Source of the DNA: Chrysemys picta bellii
Lineage: Eukaryota > Chordata > Testudines > Emydidae
Length of the DNA: 64,000 nucleotides
Assembly: GCF_011386835.1 (NCBI RefSeq)
Contig: NC_088796.1
Span: forward strand, 88,271,468 to 88,335,467
Direction: 5' to 3'
This document shows, piece after piece, positions 36,531-47,588 of this stretch. A program made the translations under genes and the position numbers. Numbering within the stretch: the stretch's first letter is position 1; every line of letters starts with the position of its first letter. The notes beneath the pieces were generated by a model, which worked only from the letters and a program-made list of their open reading frames with translations, was not told where the DNA came from and made no database searches.

Positions 36531-39089
36531 AAGAGCTAATTATCAATAGATTATCTCCTGCAAAATTAGTAGCACTGTCATATCTATAGCTTGGAAGACT
36601 TACCACCTGTACCAAGAGCACCTCTCAACCAACATTGTGCACTTGAGCTGGAAGAGCAGTTTGTGATGTTATTTTAGCACAGTCTGAAACAATTCAACAG
36701 AGGAAGAGCAGGAATTCATAAACAGAACTCAAACAGGACCTGTAGTTATAATAATTGCATTTCTGTAATAAATTTTGGTAGAACCATTTACCTGTGCTTC
36801 CCGGGAATTGTTCCAATATAGTATCAGTCTAAAAGCTATCCCCATTGAAAGTCTTTTTTTTCCCCCCTCTTTCCCCCCCCCCTCAGAAATGCCTTATAAC
36901 TAAGTAAAAGATTTAAAGAGTTCATCATCTAGCTTTGTCAATTTGCTTTCAATCTTATGACTAAAACTGACAAAACATGAATTCACACCAGGGAGAGAAG
37001 TAGCAGCATTTAGAAATCTGCCTTGTGTAATTTAACAATCATTCATGACTCAGCAGCACCTGACCTGTCATTCTGAGGCCACCTGCACTACATTTAGCTT
37101 ATGGACTTTAAACAACAAACACAGCCCAGGGAAGTTCTAGGATTAATGACCAGCTGCAAGGAGAAGAGCTGATGCCCCATTTCAGCATTAATTACCCAGA
37201 GAAGGCCTCAGGCTGTGGTAATTATCAGTGTTCAAAGCCACTGTGTTTTATTTGTTCTATTACCCCTCCATTTGAAAAACACACAGTATGAATGTTAAAA
37301 CCACGACATACGCAAAATACTTTCTCTACTGCTCCTTAGACAATCATTCCAGCCACCATGATACATAAACCAACAACAATAATCGTAATGGCTCCAAAGC
37401 TCACTCAGTGGAACCACTCTTACCACAGTGAGACTTTGTGTAAGAGAATATAGTGAACCAGCCTCCTCACTGGAAATAGCACATAAATCTAGTGATGGAG
37501 ATCCTCAAGACATAGAGTTCATCTCAGATAAGCTTCTGGAAGCCTAGAAGCTTATCTGAATTGCCATAAGGAAAAAGAATTACCCACCAACAGAGCTGGG
37601 GACCCTCCCCTCCCCTCCCCCAAATAGGCCCAGAGATAGACCTTCCTTCCAACACCATCCCCCAATCAGTCTTACCTAGAGATGTCTTCTAAGAAGGGTG
37701 GGGCTGGGAGAGGGAGCTCTCCCTCTTCATCTCTCATGGCCGAAAGATTAATACTGTCTAACATTTGTGACCACTGCTTCCCAGTTCAGAATGGTGTGTG
37801 GAGCAGAGGGCAATGAGTCCTGTGTAGGTAATCCTCACAATATTCGGTAGTGTTTTTAAAGGCTCGGCTCCTGCAGCCATTTAATTAATTAAGAATCTGT
37901 TTTCATTTTTTTTAAAAGCAGGTTTCTAGACTTCATAGCTGCCAGGAAAAGCCTGAAAATATGAACCCCAAATGCTCAAAACCAGCAAGGCAAATGAGAA
38001 GAACCCAGTGTTTGTTATTTTTTATAATCTACTTTTAAGCCAGGCTCATGATTTTTTAGGGCCTGACTCTTGAGGGCTGGCAATACTGTTAAAGCACTCT
38101 ATTCCCCACACACTCTACATAATTACCAAGGAAACAAAGGTTTATGACCCTTAGAAAAGTTAGAGACCTTTTTTCACCCTATTTGATACAGAAAGAACAA
38201 ATAAAAGATAGTCACTATTGCTGTGAAAACAAGTTTCAAAAGGCTTCTACTGGCATTTCTGAACTCATGTGATGTGGTACACCAATCAGTGAGCCAGAGG
38301 AAATACCATGTGATTTCCATCATTTGACCAATCTCAGACTGAAAGTGAAATTTTAATACTCCAGGAAAAGATTGAAAATATTTACCATCACACAGTAAAA
38401 TTTTTGGTCACATTTGACAGAAATAAATGTGCATGAAAACTGGTTCATGGAAACTGCTCAATCTAAAAAAAAGGCAAGTATCAAGCATCTTCTGGTTTAG
38501 GAGGCTATTTTGCCTAAACTTGGCTTATCACACACCACAAGCCTCAGTCTGCAGTTTTGAGAACTTTGTGTAGCTAATCCACTTCTCTTGTTAGCTATTT
38601 CCTAAATAAATCCCTGCTGAAGAGTAGAGGATAAAACATTTATTTTTAAGTGACCAAAGGTTTCCCCACACAGGATAAGGGGCCACATTCAGACTTTACT
38701 GAAGCTTAGCATATTTGAAGGAAAAAGTGGAACAGTGTGGCTCTCTGGTGCACTTTAGACATATTTGATAGTCTCCTTTTATAAGTATGAGAGCAAATCT
38801 TACTTTAGGCCATGGAAGACTCTCACAGCAGGGAAACCAGTGCAGTTCTGCTGAGCCAAGAGCTGGGCTTACAGGGACTTTGGCAGTGGAGTCGAGAAAA
38901 ACAGGGGCAGGAATAGTAGATCCACTATTTTGCTCATCTACTGGCTATTCACCACCACAAAGCAGTTATTCATAAACTGCAGGGTTTACTGCAGCCCTGA
39001 GTTTGCACAGAGCAGCTCTCTACTGCCAGGCTGCAGATAAGGTCTCCTTATCACCAGTGCCCAAAATGAATTTCCCAGGCTATGCCCTG
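36531..39089. other. Intergenic, no gene seen
   Basis: A/T-rich sequence with a pyrimidine run at about 36,849-36,885 and a segment (37,870-38,100) rich in TCATGATT-type words that resembles diverged repeat copies at about 4,290-4,450, 13,040-13,150 and 43,295-43,550. No coding exon. Confidence 0.6.
37524..37559. other. Perfect 14-bp inverted repeat with 8-nt loop
   Basis: Arms TCAGATAAGCTTCT (37,524-37,537) and AGAAGCTTATCTGA (37,546-37,559) are exact reverse complements around GGAAGCCT. As RNA this would be a 36-nt hairpin. No known RNA family recognised. Confidence 0.8.
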
Positions 39090-39182
39090 GTCCAGTGTGG
39101 GAATGTATCATCCTTACGCCAACCTAATGGAAAGTTCCATGAGGAGAAAAGGGTCACGATGGGACACTTGCAAGATAATAAA

Positions 39183-39358
39183 TCATGGCCTTATGTAAGG
39201 CCCCCCTGGTGGTCTAGGATTATATAAGATGATCATGGCCTTATGTAAGGCCCCCTGGTGGTCTAGGATTATATAAGATGATCATGGCCTTATGTAAGGC
39301 CCCCTGGTGGTCTAGGATTATATAAGCTGAGGTAAACAAATCATGGCCTTATGTAAGG
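39183..39358 (+). repeat. About 50-bp tandem repeat in LTR U3
   Basis: Unit starts TCATGGCCTTATGTAAGG and continues through CCCCTGGTGGTCTAGG ATTATATAAG. Unit starts are at 39,183, 39,233, 39,282 and 39,341 (spacing 50, 49 and 59); the last unit is partial. The first three are nearly identical. The position upstream of CCAAT and TATA fits enhancer direct repeats of retroviral LTRs. Confidence 0.9.
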
Positions 39359-39368
39359 AACGGTTGAA

Positions 39369-39498
39369 CCAATCGGTGTGGGGCTATACATGTGATAAAC
39401 ACATGATTCTCCTTCTTGTCCAATCGGTAGATGTGTGATTATAGCCTAATTGTGTTATGTAATGTTAAGAAAAACTATAAAAGAAAGCTTGTAATAAA
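39369..39498 (+). promoter_or_regulatory. LTR promoter: CCAAT boxes, TATA box and AATAAA
   Basis: CCAAT at 39,369-39,373 and 39,420-39,424, TATAAAAG at 39,476-39,483 and AATAAA at 39,493-39,498, all on the plus strand within the solo LTR. Spacing fits a polymerase II promoter with a start near 39,505. Activity today is unknown. Confidence 0.7.
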
Positions 39499-39570
39499 CA
39501 GATTCGGATTCAGCTTGCAACCACAGTGGTCGTGTGCTTTATCCGCTCCGCATGGGACGCCACAGTCCAG

Positions 39571-41332
39571 AATTGGTGCATGGCATGCATCTCATGAACC
39601 CTACTAGATGCACCTGGAGCTTGTTCTCTTTCCAAGGAGGCAGGAGGACAGAACAAAAATATAAGGGCATGTCCCTACGTGAGCAATTAATGTATTCACT
39701 GAAAAACAAAATTGGCTGTGTAAAAGAAAGCTAGGCTCTGGTTTCCTTTAGTTCATGTGACCAAAATCTGTTCAGATCAGTCTCTCCACCTGCAGCATTA
39801 CATTAGTTCCCTGTTTGGAGAGGACTTTTGCAAACTTCATATTCAGGCCTGTAAGCAAATCTTATTTTTCCACCCACATTCATTCATATTACCATTCATT
39901 CATTAATTGCAACCAGCTAAGAAATATGTGGTGCAGGTCTCCCCTATAACTGCTTGCTTTAATTGTGTGTAATGCTGTCCTTTCATCTAGGTATTTTAGG
40001 TACCCCAAGTTGCTTCTTGCAAACACAGTAAGTGCCAGTGCCTTAAAACAGCTTGTAGCATGCATTGCTATTCTCCAGAAAGGGAGAGAATGAGTGAGGG
40101 ACATTGAGACTAATTCTTATTCAGGGATGTCCATAGTGAAGCTTTCAGTCTGTTCAAAGAGTCAGTAAAGTGCAATGGTAACCAGGAAGTAAAATGCAAG
40201 CATAGTGACATGATTACTACAGCTGGCTTGATCGGTTAATATCCAGAAATCACCATAAGTATTAATATTTAAAAATATGATAATCAGTGTTATACTTAAT
40301 ATAAATATGCATAATAAGGATGAATAACTATGAATTTATTATGGGGACAGTTACTAAATTATTGGAAACAGCAGACGATGTTACTTATATCCACAAGCAG
40401 GAGCATTGCCACAGTCCTTTTCTAATGTGATTACACAACTACCATCTTCTGATAGCTGTGTGTCTGTCTCAGGCCATGTTTGCTTGAGACTCCCTCAATC
40501 CATTTATTCACTAGAAAATAATTAATAAGGAAACATTTTACCTATGCAAACCACTGGTTAATTACTCACTAGAAAATTGTGCAACATCAAAAAGGGCTTT
40601 TGTAAGAAAACTTGTCCCAAATTAGGGTTTAGAGGTTAAGGTTCATTACAAAACTGGATAGCAAGTATTTTGTCATGGTAGCACTTGGGTTTTCTTGGAA
40701 TGCATTGAAAGACAAAGTTCAGTGATCACCTAATTTCATCCAGGAAGAGGAAAATAAGCTTATCAGTTTGTAAATGTCAAGTGATGAGCTGCTCAGTATT
40801 AGCAAAGAAAGAGCACTAAACTCAGTTCATAAAAGCAAGAATTGGTCACACTGTATTTAGCATGCACAGAAAGGATGAGCAAACATTTACTGCATTTATT
40901 TTTAAAGAGAGAGGGAATAGTTAGGATTTTTTAGATAAATTGATTATTGGAGTTTTGAGAAGCTGCTTCATGCATGAGAATGGAAGCACTAAATTATTTT
41001 TATGATCTTGCCTATCCACAGAACATATACAATAGGTCACGTGGTCACTAGCCACCAAAAAGAATAGTCATTCACAGAGTAGATCACAGAAAGTGGTATT
41101 CTTGGGAGATCTTTAGAATAAAGATCCTATCTATACGGTAACTACCAGAATTCTGAGAAGCCAGGTGCAATATAAATTATCCCCCAATTAAAATTAAAAC
41201 AGTTCATTCTGGCAACATAGATGGAACTGAGCCAAGAATGCATTCCTGAAACATTGCACAACATTGCCCTTCTGCAGGCCCGTAGCATGATTCAGCCCTT
41301 CTACATTTTATGGCCAAACCATATATTTAAGT
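39571..41332. other. Intergenic, no gene seen
   Basis: A/T-rich sequence downstream of the solo LTR. No retroviral gag/pol sequence, no coding exon and no clear repeat were recognised. Confidence 0.55.
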
Positions 41333-41340
41333 GGTATAAC

Positions 41341-41505
41341 CAGGGCCGGCTCCAGGCACCAGCTTGCCAAGCAGGTGCTTGGGGCGGCCACTCTGGAGAG
41401 GGGCGGCACGTTCAGCTATTCGGCGGCAATTCGGCGGATGGTCCCTCACTCCCACTCGGAGCGAAGGACCTCCCATCGAATTGCCGCCGCAGATCACGAT
41501 CGCGG

Positions 41506-41541
<36 letters not shown>

Positions 41542-41578
41542 ACCGCTTGGGGCGGCAAAAACCCTGGAGCCGGTCCTG
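41341..41578. mobile_element. hAT-like MITE with poly-T core
   Basis: 238 bp. Terminal inverted repeats CAGGGCCGGCTCCAGG and, inverted, CAGGACCGGCTCCAGG. Flanks GGTATAAC (41,333-41,340) and GGGATAAC (41,579-41,586) match at 7 of 8. The core holds 33 consecutive T (41,507-41,539), which explains the Phe-run reading frames. Confidence 0.9.
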
Positions 41579-42042
41579 GGGATAACTGTATCTCTAGCAC
41601 TCTTATTGCTACTGTGGAGACAGGACCTGAAGAAGGTATTTTGCTTATGGACTACAGGACTCTCTAGTTGAAGAAAACTTTACCATTACTTAAAAATAAT
41701 ACAACACATAACAAATACAATAAATTCAACTCTCGTTAGCAATATGGAGCTACAAAAAAATGTTGACTAACACTGAAATATTTCAAAATGTGTCTTGTGA
41801 CTAAAGCTTTTAGTTACACATAAACAGGAAACACATCAGGAGGTTTTTTTGCATAAAATGCTTGTTTGCTCAATCCAGCAGGGGACAAGTGATAAGACTG
41901 AACAGTTCCTGCACAACCAACTATATCCCACTCAAGAGATCATAGTTAACACTTTAAACTAGTGCTTCCAAAGAGTCTTTTCATTTGCTTTCTAAGTTAT
42001 GGGGATTGTAAGGGAATCATATTATGGGATTTAACACACTTA

Positions 42043-42613
42043 GGGCACGCCTACACTTAGGCCAGGTCTACACTAGAGAGCTTACAGTAGCACAGCTGTA
42101 CTGATGCAGTTGCGCTGCTGTAAGATTGCTCATGTAGCCACTGTATGCTGACAGAGAGCTCTCCCGTCAACATAATAAAACCACCTCCACAAGCAGTGGT
42201 AGCTATGTTGGCGCGAGAAGCTCTCCTGCTAACAAAGCGCTGTCCACACCAGCACTTCTGTCGATGTAACTTTTGTTGCTCGGAGGATGTTTTTTCACAC
42301 CCCGGAGCGACATAAGTTACGCCAACAGAAGTGGTAATGTAGACAAGCCCTTAAAACGCTGCATCAGCGCAGCGGTGTAGCACTGTAATGAAGATGGTCT
42401 AAGCCTACAGGTGAGACCTCTGCTGACAGATTAGTTAATCCACCTCTGTGAGAGATGGTAGCTATGTCGGTGGGAGAAGCTGTCCCGTCGACATAGCATT
42501 GTCTACATGCGGGGGGTTAGGTTGGTATAACTATGTCGCTCAGGGTTGTGGATTTTTCTTGCCCCCTGAGCGACATAGTTACATTGATATAGGTCTGTAA
42601 TGTAGACCAGATC
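42043..42613. mobile_element. Outer Harbinger-like MITE, interrupted
   Basis: Left end GGGCACGCCTACACTT and inverted right end GATCTGGTCTACATTACA. Perfect TTA duplication at 42,040-42,042 and 42,614-42,616. The MITE at 42,060-42,350 is inserted inside its left terminal repeat; without it the element is about 277 bp. Confidence 0.85.
42060..42350. mobile_element. Inner Harbinger-like MITE
   Basis: 291 bp. Left end GGCCAGGTCTACACTAG and inverted right end GGGCTTGTCTACATTACC. Perfect TTA duplication at 42,057-42,059 and 42,351-42,353. The inner sequence is shared with the copy at 52,727-52,999 (for example AGCTCTCCCGT and CTGAGCGA-type words). Confidence 0.85.
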
Positions 42614-42919
42614 TTACTGATGTTTAGAAGTTGTATAACTGCTATTAAATCTCTATCAACATGTTTAAATACAAATTACACATATGTGATACAGTTTAAA
42701 TGCTAAAATTAAGACACATTGCTGAAGTTGTTATTGGACATGTTTATTTCAATGGTTAGAATTACCCACTTGGCTGGCCATATTCCTGACACGGTGGCAT
42801 TCCATCCGTATGTAAGGATGTCTCACTGGATTAAAGAGTGCAATTTTAAATGTATAAAAAACTGGATTATCAATTCTGAGCACCTTCTCTCCCTCCTCTT
42901 TGGTAGTCATTCTGCCCAT

Positions 42920-42970
42920 CCCTCCTCCCTCCCTCCCTCCCTCCGCCCCCCACTCTCTCTCTCTCTCTTC
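42920..42970 (+). repeat. Pyrimidine-rich simple repeat
   Basis: (TCCC)n followed by a C-run and (TC)n. Low-complexity DNA. Confidence 0.85.
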
Positions 42971-43294
42971 TGAAGAAATTGTTTCCTTCCTTATGACCAG
43001 AGTGATATCTTAGTTTTGAAACTTGGCTGTTTATATTAATCCTGGTGTTTCTGGTCAACAAACCTCTTCCTCTCCCACAACATTTTACAGCAATTCAAGT
43101 CCTAGTTGCCTTTGTGGTGGGCCCTAAGTGCACTGAATCAAGGCATATCCTCTCCCTTCAGTTGTAAATCCAGATTGTCTCCCAACGTCTATGTTGCATG
43201 ATCTGGTACACTCTCAGACTGGGAAGACTCTAGACATAATTAAACTCACAGCATTGCCAGCTTCAACTGTACAAAAATTGTGTCAGCCCCCGTT

Positions 43295-43550
43295 CCCCAA
43301 AAAAGCTATTAAGACTGTGTTAAAACTTTTGGAATTTTCAAAAAGTTAGGAGGCCTTTTTGTCTTCTGGGTTTTGAGGCTGTAGGGCTCACGTTTTCTGC
43401 AACTAAAAGGGCCAGCCATTCAGGGGTTTTTTCCTTAAATGAAAGCTGAGATTCTCACATAATCATATGACTCCTGGTGCCAGCACTTAACCACCAAATA
43501 TCATGAGATGTGACAAAAAAAAAATCACAAGAGCTGGCACACTGTTAAAG
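43295..43550. repeat. Old unclassified repeat with TCATGAG/TCACAAG words
   Basis: Contains GCTGAGATTCTCACATAATC, ATGACTCCTGGTGCC and ATATCATGAGATGTGAC. Similar words occur at about 4,290-4,450, suggesting two diverged copies of the same old family. Confidence 0.4.
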
Positions 43551-43832
43551 AGGCTTACGCAAATAGGTTGGCCCCCTTTTCTCACAAAGCGACAAACTGC
43601 CATCTCCAAAGGGAAATCACCTGGAAGGGAGCTCAGTGTTTTCACCAGATTCAGGGGGGAGGGTCCTCTCTGACTGAAATAAACAGCAGGATGTTAAGTC
43701 TCCAGAACCAGCTAATTTTGAGAAATCCACTGGAGAACAGGGACATCTGTACAAAGGTCCTGTGCGCTGACTCTGTGGGACTCGGTCCATTCCCAACTCT
43801 GGGCCAGCATGGCCTACTGGAGGTGTTGGCAG

Positions 43833-44217
43833 TAGGGTTACCCATATTTCAAGTTCCCAAATAGAAGACACTGCTCGGGAGAGGGGTGGTACAGTTTCTT
43901 TCTACTATCATCCTTACTTCTGAGCTGCTGGTGATGGTGGCGCTGCCGTCAGAGCTGGGTGCCCAGCCTGCAACCACCACTCTCTGGCTGCCCAGCTCTG
44001 AAGGCAGTGCCATCACCAGCAGCAGCAAAGAAGGGGGGCAAACATGCTGCTATTGGGGCATGCCAGGAATTGCAGTTCTATCAGAATCGATATTGGAAAA
44101 AGGATGAGCAAGGAAAAATCACAGACGTTTGTTCATATTTCAAAAATCTTCACAGGTGGAGAGCAGCGGACCAAAAAAGAGGTCAAATCTGGAAAACTCA
44201 GATGTGTGGTAATCCTA
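43833..44217. mobile_element. hAT-like MITE, TAGGGTTACC family
   Basis: 385 bp. Left end TAGGGTTACCCATATTTCAA and right end ATGTGTGGTAATCCTA, inverted to each other with a few differences, and related to the elements at 27,294 and 57,417. Flanks GTTGGCAG and GCTGCCGG agree at 5 of 8, so the copy is older than the 27,294 copy. Confidence 0.7.
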
Positions 44218-44955
44218 GCTGCCGGAAGCTCCAACTCCTCTTCAGCTTCGTAGGCAGTATCTTGATCTTCACTTTAATTTTAACATCTTTCTCCCTCCTG
44301 AGTTTGAAGACAGAAACCACCACCATTTCCTAATAGAATGGAATTTTCCTCAAATAAAGGCTTTTGTCTGAGATCTTTACTTGTATGGTAATTTGTTTCC
44401 AATGTTTCTTCTCTCCCCCCACCCCACCACCAAAAAAAAAAGAAAAGAATTACTTCTTACAGAGCAGCTGATTTATTAAATATGACCAAGATCTTCTTTC
44501 TAATCTGTTTCAGTGGTTTATTTTAAAAACGGCCTTTGGACCAATATTGTTCATGGCTTTTCTCCTAGAAAATTATTTTAATAAATCTGAATTGAAGCTA
44601 TTCACCTGTTTAAGTGTGGGACAGTCATAGAGTACATACTCTATGACAGTAGAAACTAGTGCTGCATACTAGAGAAAGTAGTACATGCTATCAAATACAC
44701 ATCTTAAGACCCCCCTCCCAATCCCCCCAAGAAATAAAAATGAACTGTTAATACGTTAAGACTGATTTTGTCTACAGAGTCAAGAAATTCAGAGTTAAGG
44801 GTTCCCGACAGCAACTTCATCTCTGCTCCCTTATGTGTGGACTTCTTTCATTAGAGATCTGGGCACTGTGACATATTAGTTGGTAAACAAAGGAATTTGT
44901 ACTTGTTTATGGACTTTATCTAAAGCTTAGTCTTCTCAGCATATTTAGCTATTAG

Positions 44956-45563
44956 TAAGGTTAAGATTGTCAGAGTTATTTTTAGTAAGTGTTACGGACA
45001 GGTCACAGGAACTAAATAAAAATTCACAGGAGTTGTGACCTGTCTGAGACCTTTCCTAAAAATAACTGGGGGAAGAGAGGGCTTGGGGGGGGAATGATAG
45101 CTGGAGCCCCCTGGCAAGGGACTGACAGCCCTAGCCCCACTGCCATAGGGGTGGCACATCCCTGGCTCCAGCCTCCACTACAGCCCTGGGACTAGGGCAC
45201 ACAGCCCCGGCTCCTGCTGAAGCTGAGGGTCAGAGGTGCACAGCCTCGACTCCTGCACCGACCGAAGCCGGGGAGGGCAGAAGGGGTGCAGAGCCTTGGC
45301 TCTGGCTGCAGCTGTGGGAGGGTGCACAGGCCTGTCCGAAGCTGTGAAGGGTAGCGGGAACACAGCCCCAGCTGATGCCGGAGGTTCAGGGCACACAGCT
45401 CCAGCTGAAGACCGGGGGGAGGAAGAGAAAGGGGTGGATACAGTGCCGGCTCTGGTCAAAGCCACAGGTGGAGGATGTACAGCTCCAGCTCAAGCAAAGT
45501 CACAGAAGTTCAGTAGTCATGGAATTTGTGATTTCCCTGATCTCTGACTAAATCGTATCCTTA
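44956..45563. mobile_element. hAT-like MITE, 608 bp
   Basis: Left end TAAGGTTAAGATTGTCAG and inverted right end TAAGGATACGATTTAGTCAG, flanked by a perfect 8-bp duplication GCTATTAG (44,948-44,955 and 45,564-45,571). The core (45,100-45,500) is an irregular GC-rich repeat around CACAGCCCCGGCTCCTGC; reading frames there on both strands are by-products. Confidence 0.88.
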
Positions 45564-46220
45564 GCTATTAGTGTTGCTACACAAGTACAAACAAATGTAT
45601 TCCTATCAAGCTTACCCTGCCTAGTGCAAAATGCAACTGCACTAAAGGTTTGAACAGAAGCCAGAGACCCACGATAGACAAGAACTAAATTGAGTCTGAC
45701 CTTTTCCATTATATACATTTTACAATTATTAACCTCAGCTGCTTTGCAGCAGTGTAGATTTTACTTTTAATTATACAAGATCCAGGCAACACACCTGAAA
45801 TGTGTCACCAACACTGCAAACCACAATACATTCTAGATTACATCACTTATGTCAGCAATACAGAACTAACTTGAAGAGAAAGGGGAAGCCCTAATAGGAG
45901 AAGCATTAAGATTTCACATTTTGTTTCCAATACAATTATTCCATTAAGAACCAAAAGGTTCTTGGTTTTTCCTATTACTAGAAAGCATACTGACCTTTAT
46001 CTCTCATCCATTGAGAACCTCAATGCACACCCAGCTCTCAACCAGCTTATATTTTCAGGTTGTAAATTTTGAAGTTTGGATATGGAAGTGTATCTAAAGT
46101 TTTGTCAAAATGTTACCGTTTACTGAATAATTTATATAATATTTGGAGTCCATAGTTAGAACTCAAAATTAAGTTTAAAGGTATATTTTTATTATATACT
46201 ACACAGTAAGCCATTTCCGT

Positions 46221-46755
46221 TTCATAGAATCCTAGAACTGGAAGGGACCTCGAGAGGTCATCTAATCCAGTCTCCTGCACTCAAGGCAGGATTAAGTATT
46301 CTAGACCATCCCTGGCAGGTATTTGTCCAACCTGCTCTTAAAAATCCCCAATGATGGAGATTCCACAAACTCCCTAGGCAATTTATTCCAGTGCTTAACC
46401 ACCCTGACAGTAGGAAGTTTTTCCTAATATCCAACCTCAACCACCCTTGCTGCAATTTAGCCCATTGCTTCTTGTCCTATCCTTAGAGGTTAAGAACAAT
46501 TTTTCTCCCTCCTCCTTGTAACCTTTTACATACTTGAAAACGGTTATCATATCCGCCCTCAGTCCTCTTCTCCAGACTAAACAAACCCAATTTTTTCAAT
46601 CTTCCTTCATAGGTCACGTTTTCTAGACCTTTAAATCATTTTTGTTGCTCTTTTCTGGACTTTTTCCAATTTGTCCACATCTTTCCTGAAATGTGGAACC
46701 CAGAACTGGGCACACAACTCCAGTTGAAGCTTAGTCAGTGCAGAGTAGAGCGGAA
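46221..46755 (-). mobile_element. CR1 LINE 3' end
   Basis: On the minus strand this is a 5'-truncated CR1 of about 535 bp ending GGTCCCTTCCAGTTCTAGGA then TTCTATGA, the canonical CR1 terminus. Only a short C-terminal remnant of coding sequence may remain. It lies about 1.3 kb from the CTSL polyadenylation signal, on the same strand as CTSL. Confidence 0.9.
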
Positions 46756-46966
46756 TTTTGCCACATGGAAGCAGCAAACTCACATACATCCTCCACGTGT
46801 TGGAATGTAAACTTGTATCAGAGATTCCTAACATTGATTGCATTCTCTGAAAAATGGATTTTAGGACAGCAGAAATCTTGTGAAAACCCCAGCACAAACC
46901 TATACCAGGGTTTAAATGCAAACTAGTATGACCCATAATGAGAATTCAGTCACCAGAAAGGATCAT

Positions 46967-47160
46967 CTTGTGGTTATGGCAAGTATTGAGGAAATCTACA
47001 TTCTACTCCCACTCCTGCTAGATTTCCTGTGTAAGCTTGGCAAGTCACTCTCTGTGCTCAAGTTCTCATCTATAAAAGGGAAGATACTTCCTTACTTTAC
47101 ATGGGCAGCAAGGATAAAGCCCTTTGTGGTTGTGAGGTGCTACAGTAAGTGCCTGAAAGG
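46967..47160 (+). repeat. CORE-SINE (MIR-like), nearly full length
   Basis: tRNA-like head ATCTTGTGGTTATGGCAAGT, then core AGCTTGGCAAGTCACTCTCT and CTCATCTATAAAAGGGAAGA, then TGAGGTGCTACAGTAAG. Parts appear in MIR order. Confidence 0.65.
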
Positions 47161-47411
47161 CCTAAAAACTCCAAAGAAAAACATTTTGGAGAAGGACAGT
47201 TTATTATTTCAATAGCTCTGTCCTTTCAGTTAAGGTGCAAGAGCACCAAGGGGTTTTCAGCAAACTCAGGGAAGATCAGAATTTGACAATCTTGATGCGT
47301 GCAAGGAAAATGAAGTTCATTTTTAAATCCTTTCAGGGACTTTAACATAGCACAAGAAGTAGAACACACAAAAAAGAAAGGGTGGGGACAAGGGGAAAGG
47401 CATAAGTCTAG

Positions 47412-47588
47412 AGGGAGGGATAGCTCAGTGATTTGAGCATTGGCCTGCTAAACCCAGCATTGTGAGCTCAGTCCTTGAGGGGGCTGTTTAGGGATCTAGG
47501 GCAAAATCAGTACTTGGTCCTGCTAGTGAAGGCAGGGGGCTGGACTCAATGACCTTCCAGGGTCCCTTCCAGTTCTAGGAGATTGGAC
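47412..47588 (+). mobile_element. tRNA-derived SINE of turtle type
   Basis: Head GGGATAGCTCAGTGATTTGA carries a polymerase III A box (TAGCTCAGTG, 47,421-47,430) and a B box (GAGCTCAGTCC, 47,464-47,474). The 3' end GGTCCCTTCCAGTTCTAGGA (47,561-47,580) is identical over 20 bases to the CR1 end at 46,230-46,249. This is the architecture of cryptodiran turtle polymerase III SINEs, which borrow CR1 machinery through a shared tail. It is the best single clue to the host. Confidence 0.88.

Larger units (their letters stand above)
39096..39564 (+). mobile_element. Solo LTR of a class II-like endogenous retrovirus
   Basis: 469 bp starting TGTGG and ending CCACA (perfect 5-bp inverted ends), flanked by a perfect 6-bp target duplication GTCCAG (39,090-39,095 and 39,565-39,570). 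In order it contains about four tandem units (39,183-39,358), two CCAAT boxes (39,369 and 39,420), a TATA box TATAAAAG (39,476), an AATAAA (39,493) and a U5-like GT/CT-rich end. No retroviral genes remain on either side, so this is a solo LTR left by LTR-LTR recombination. A 6-bp duplication and AATAAA close behind TATA fit alpha/beta-like retroviruses; that class is an inference. Confidence 0.85.

Noticed and set aside
39183..39358. CRISPR-like array of regularly spaced repeats
   Set aside because: The repeats are directly tandem without unique spacers, sit in a retroviral LTR, and the genome is a vertebrate's.
39571..40104. Possible 5' LTR followed by retroviral internal sequence, because TTGGTGC (primer-site-like) follows the LTR
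   Set aside because: The 6-bp GTCCAG duplication directly after the LTR end shows that host DNA resumes there. The TTGGTGC is a coincidence and no gag or pol follows.
41221..41671. Frames with long Phe or Lys runs
   Set aside because: Caused by the 33-base T run in the core of a hAT-like MITE.
47412..47490. tRNA gene suggested by A and B box-like motifs
   Set aside because: The arms do not fold into a tRNA with a proper acceptor stem, and the sequence continues into a SINE body with a CR1 tail.
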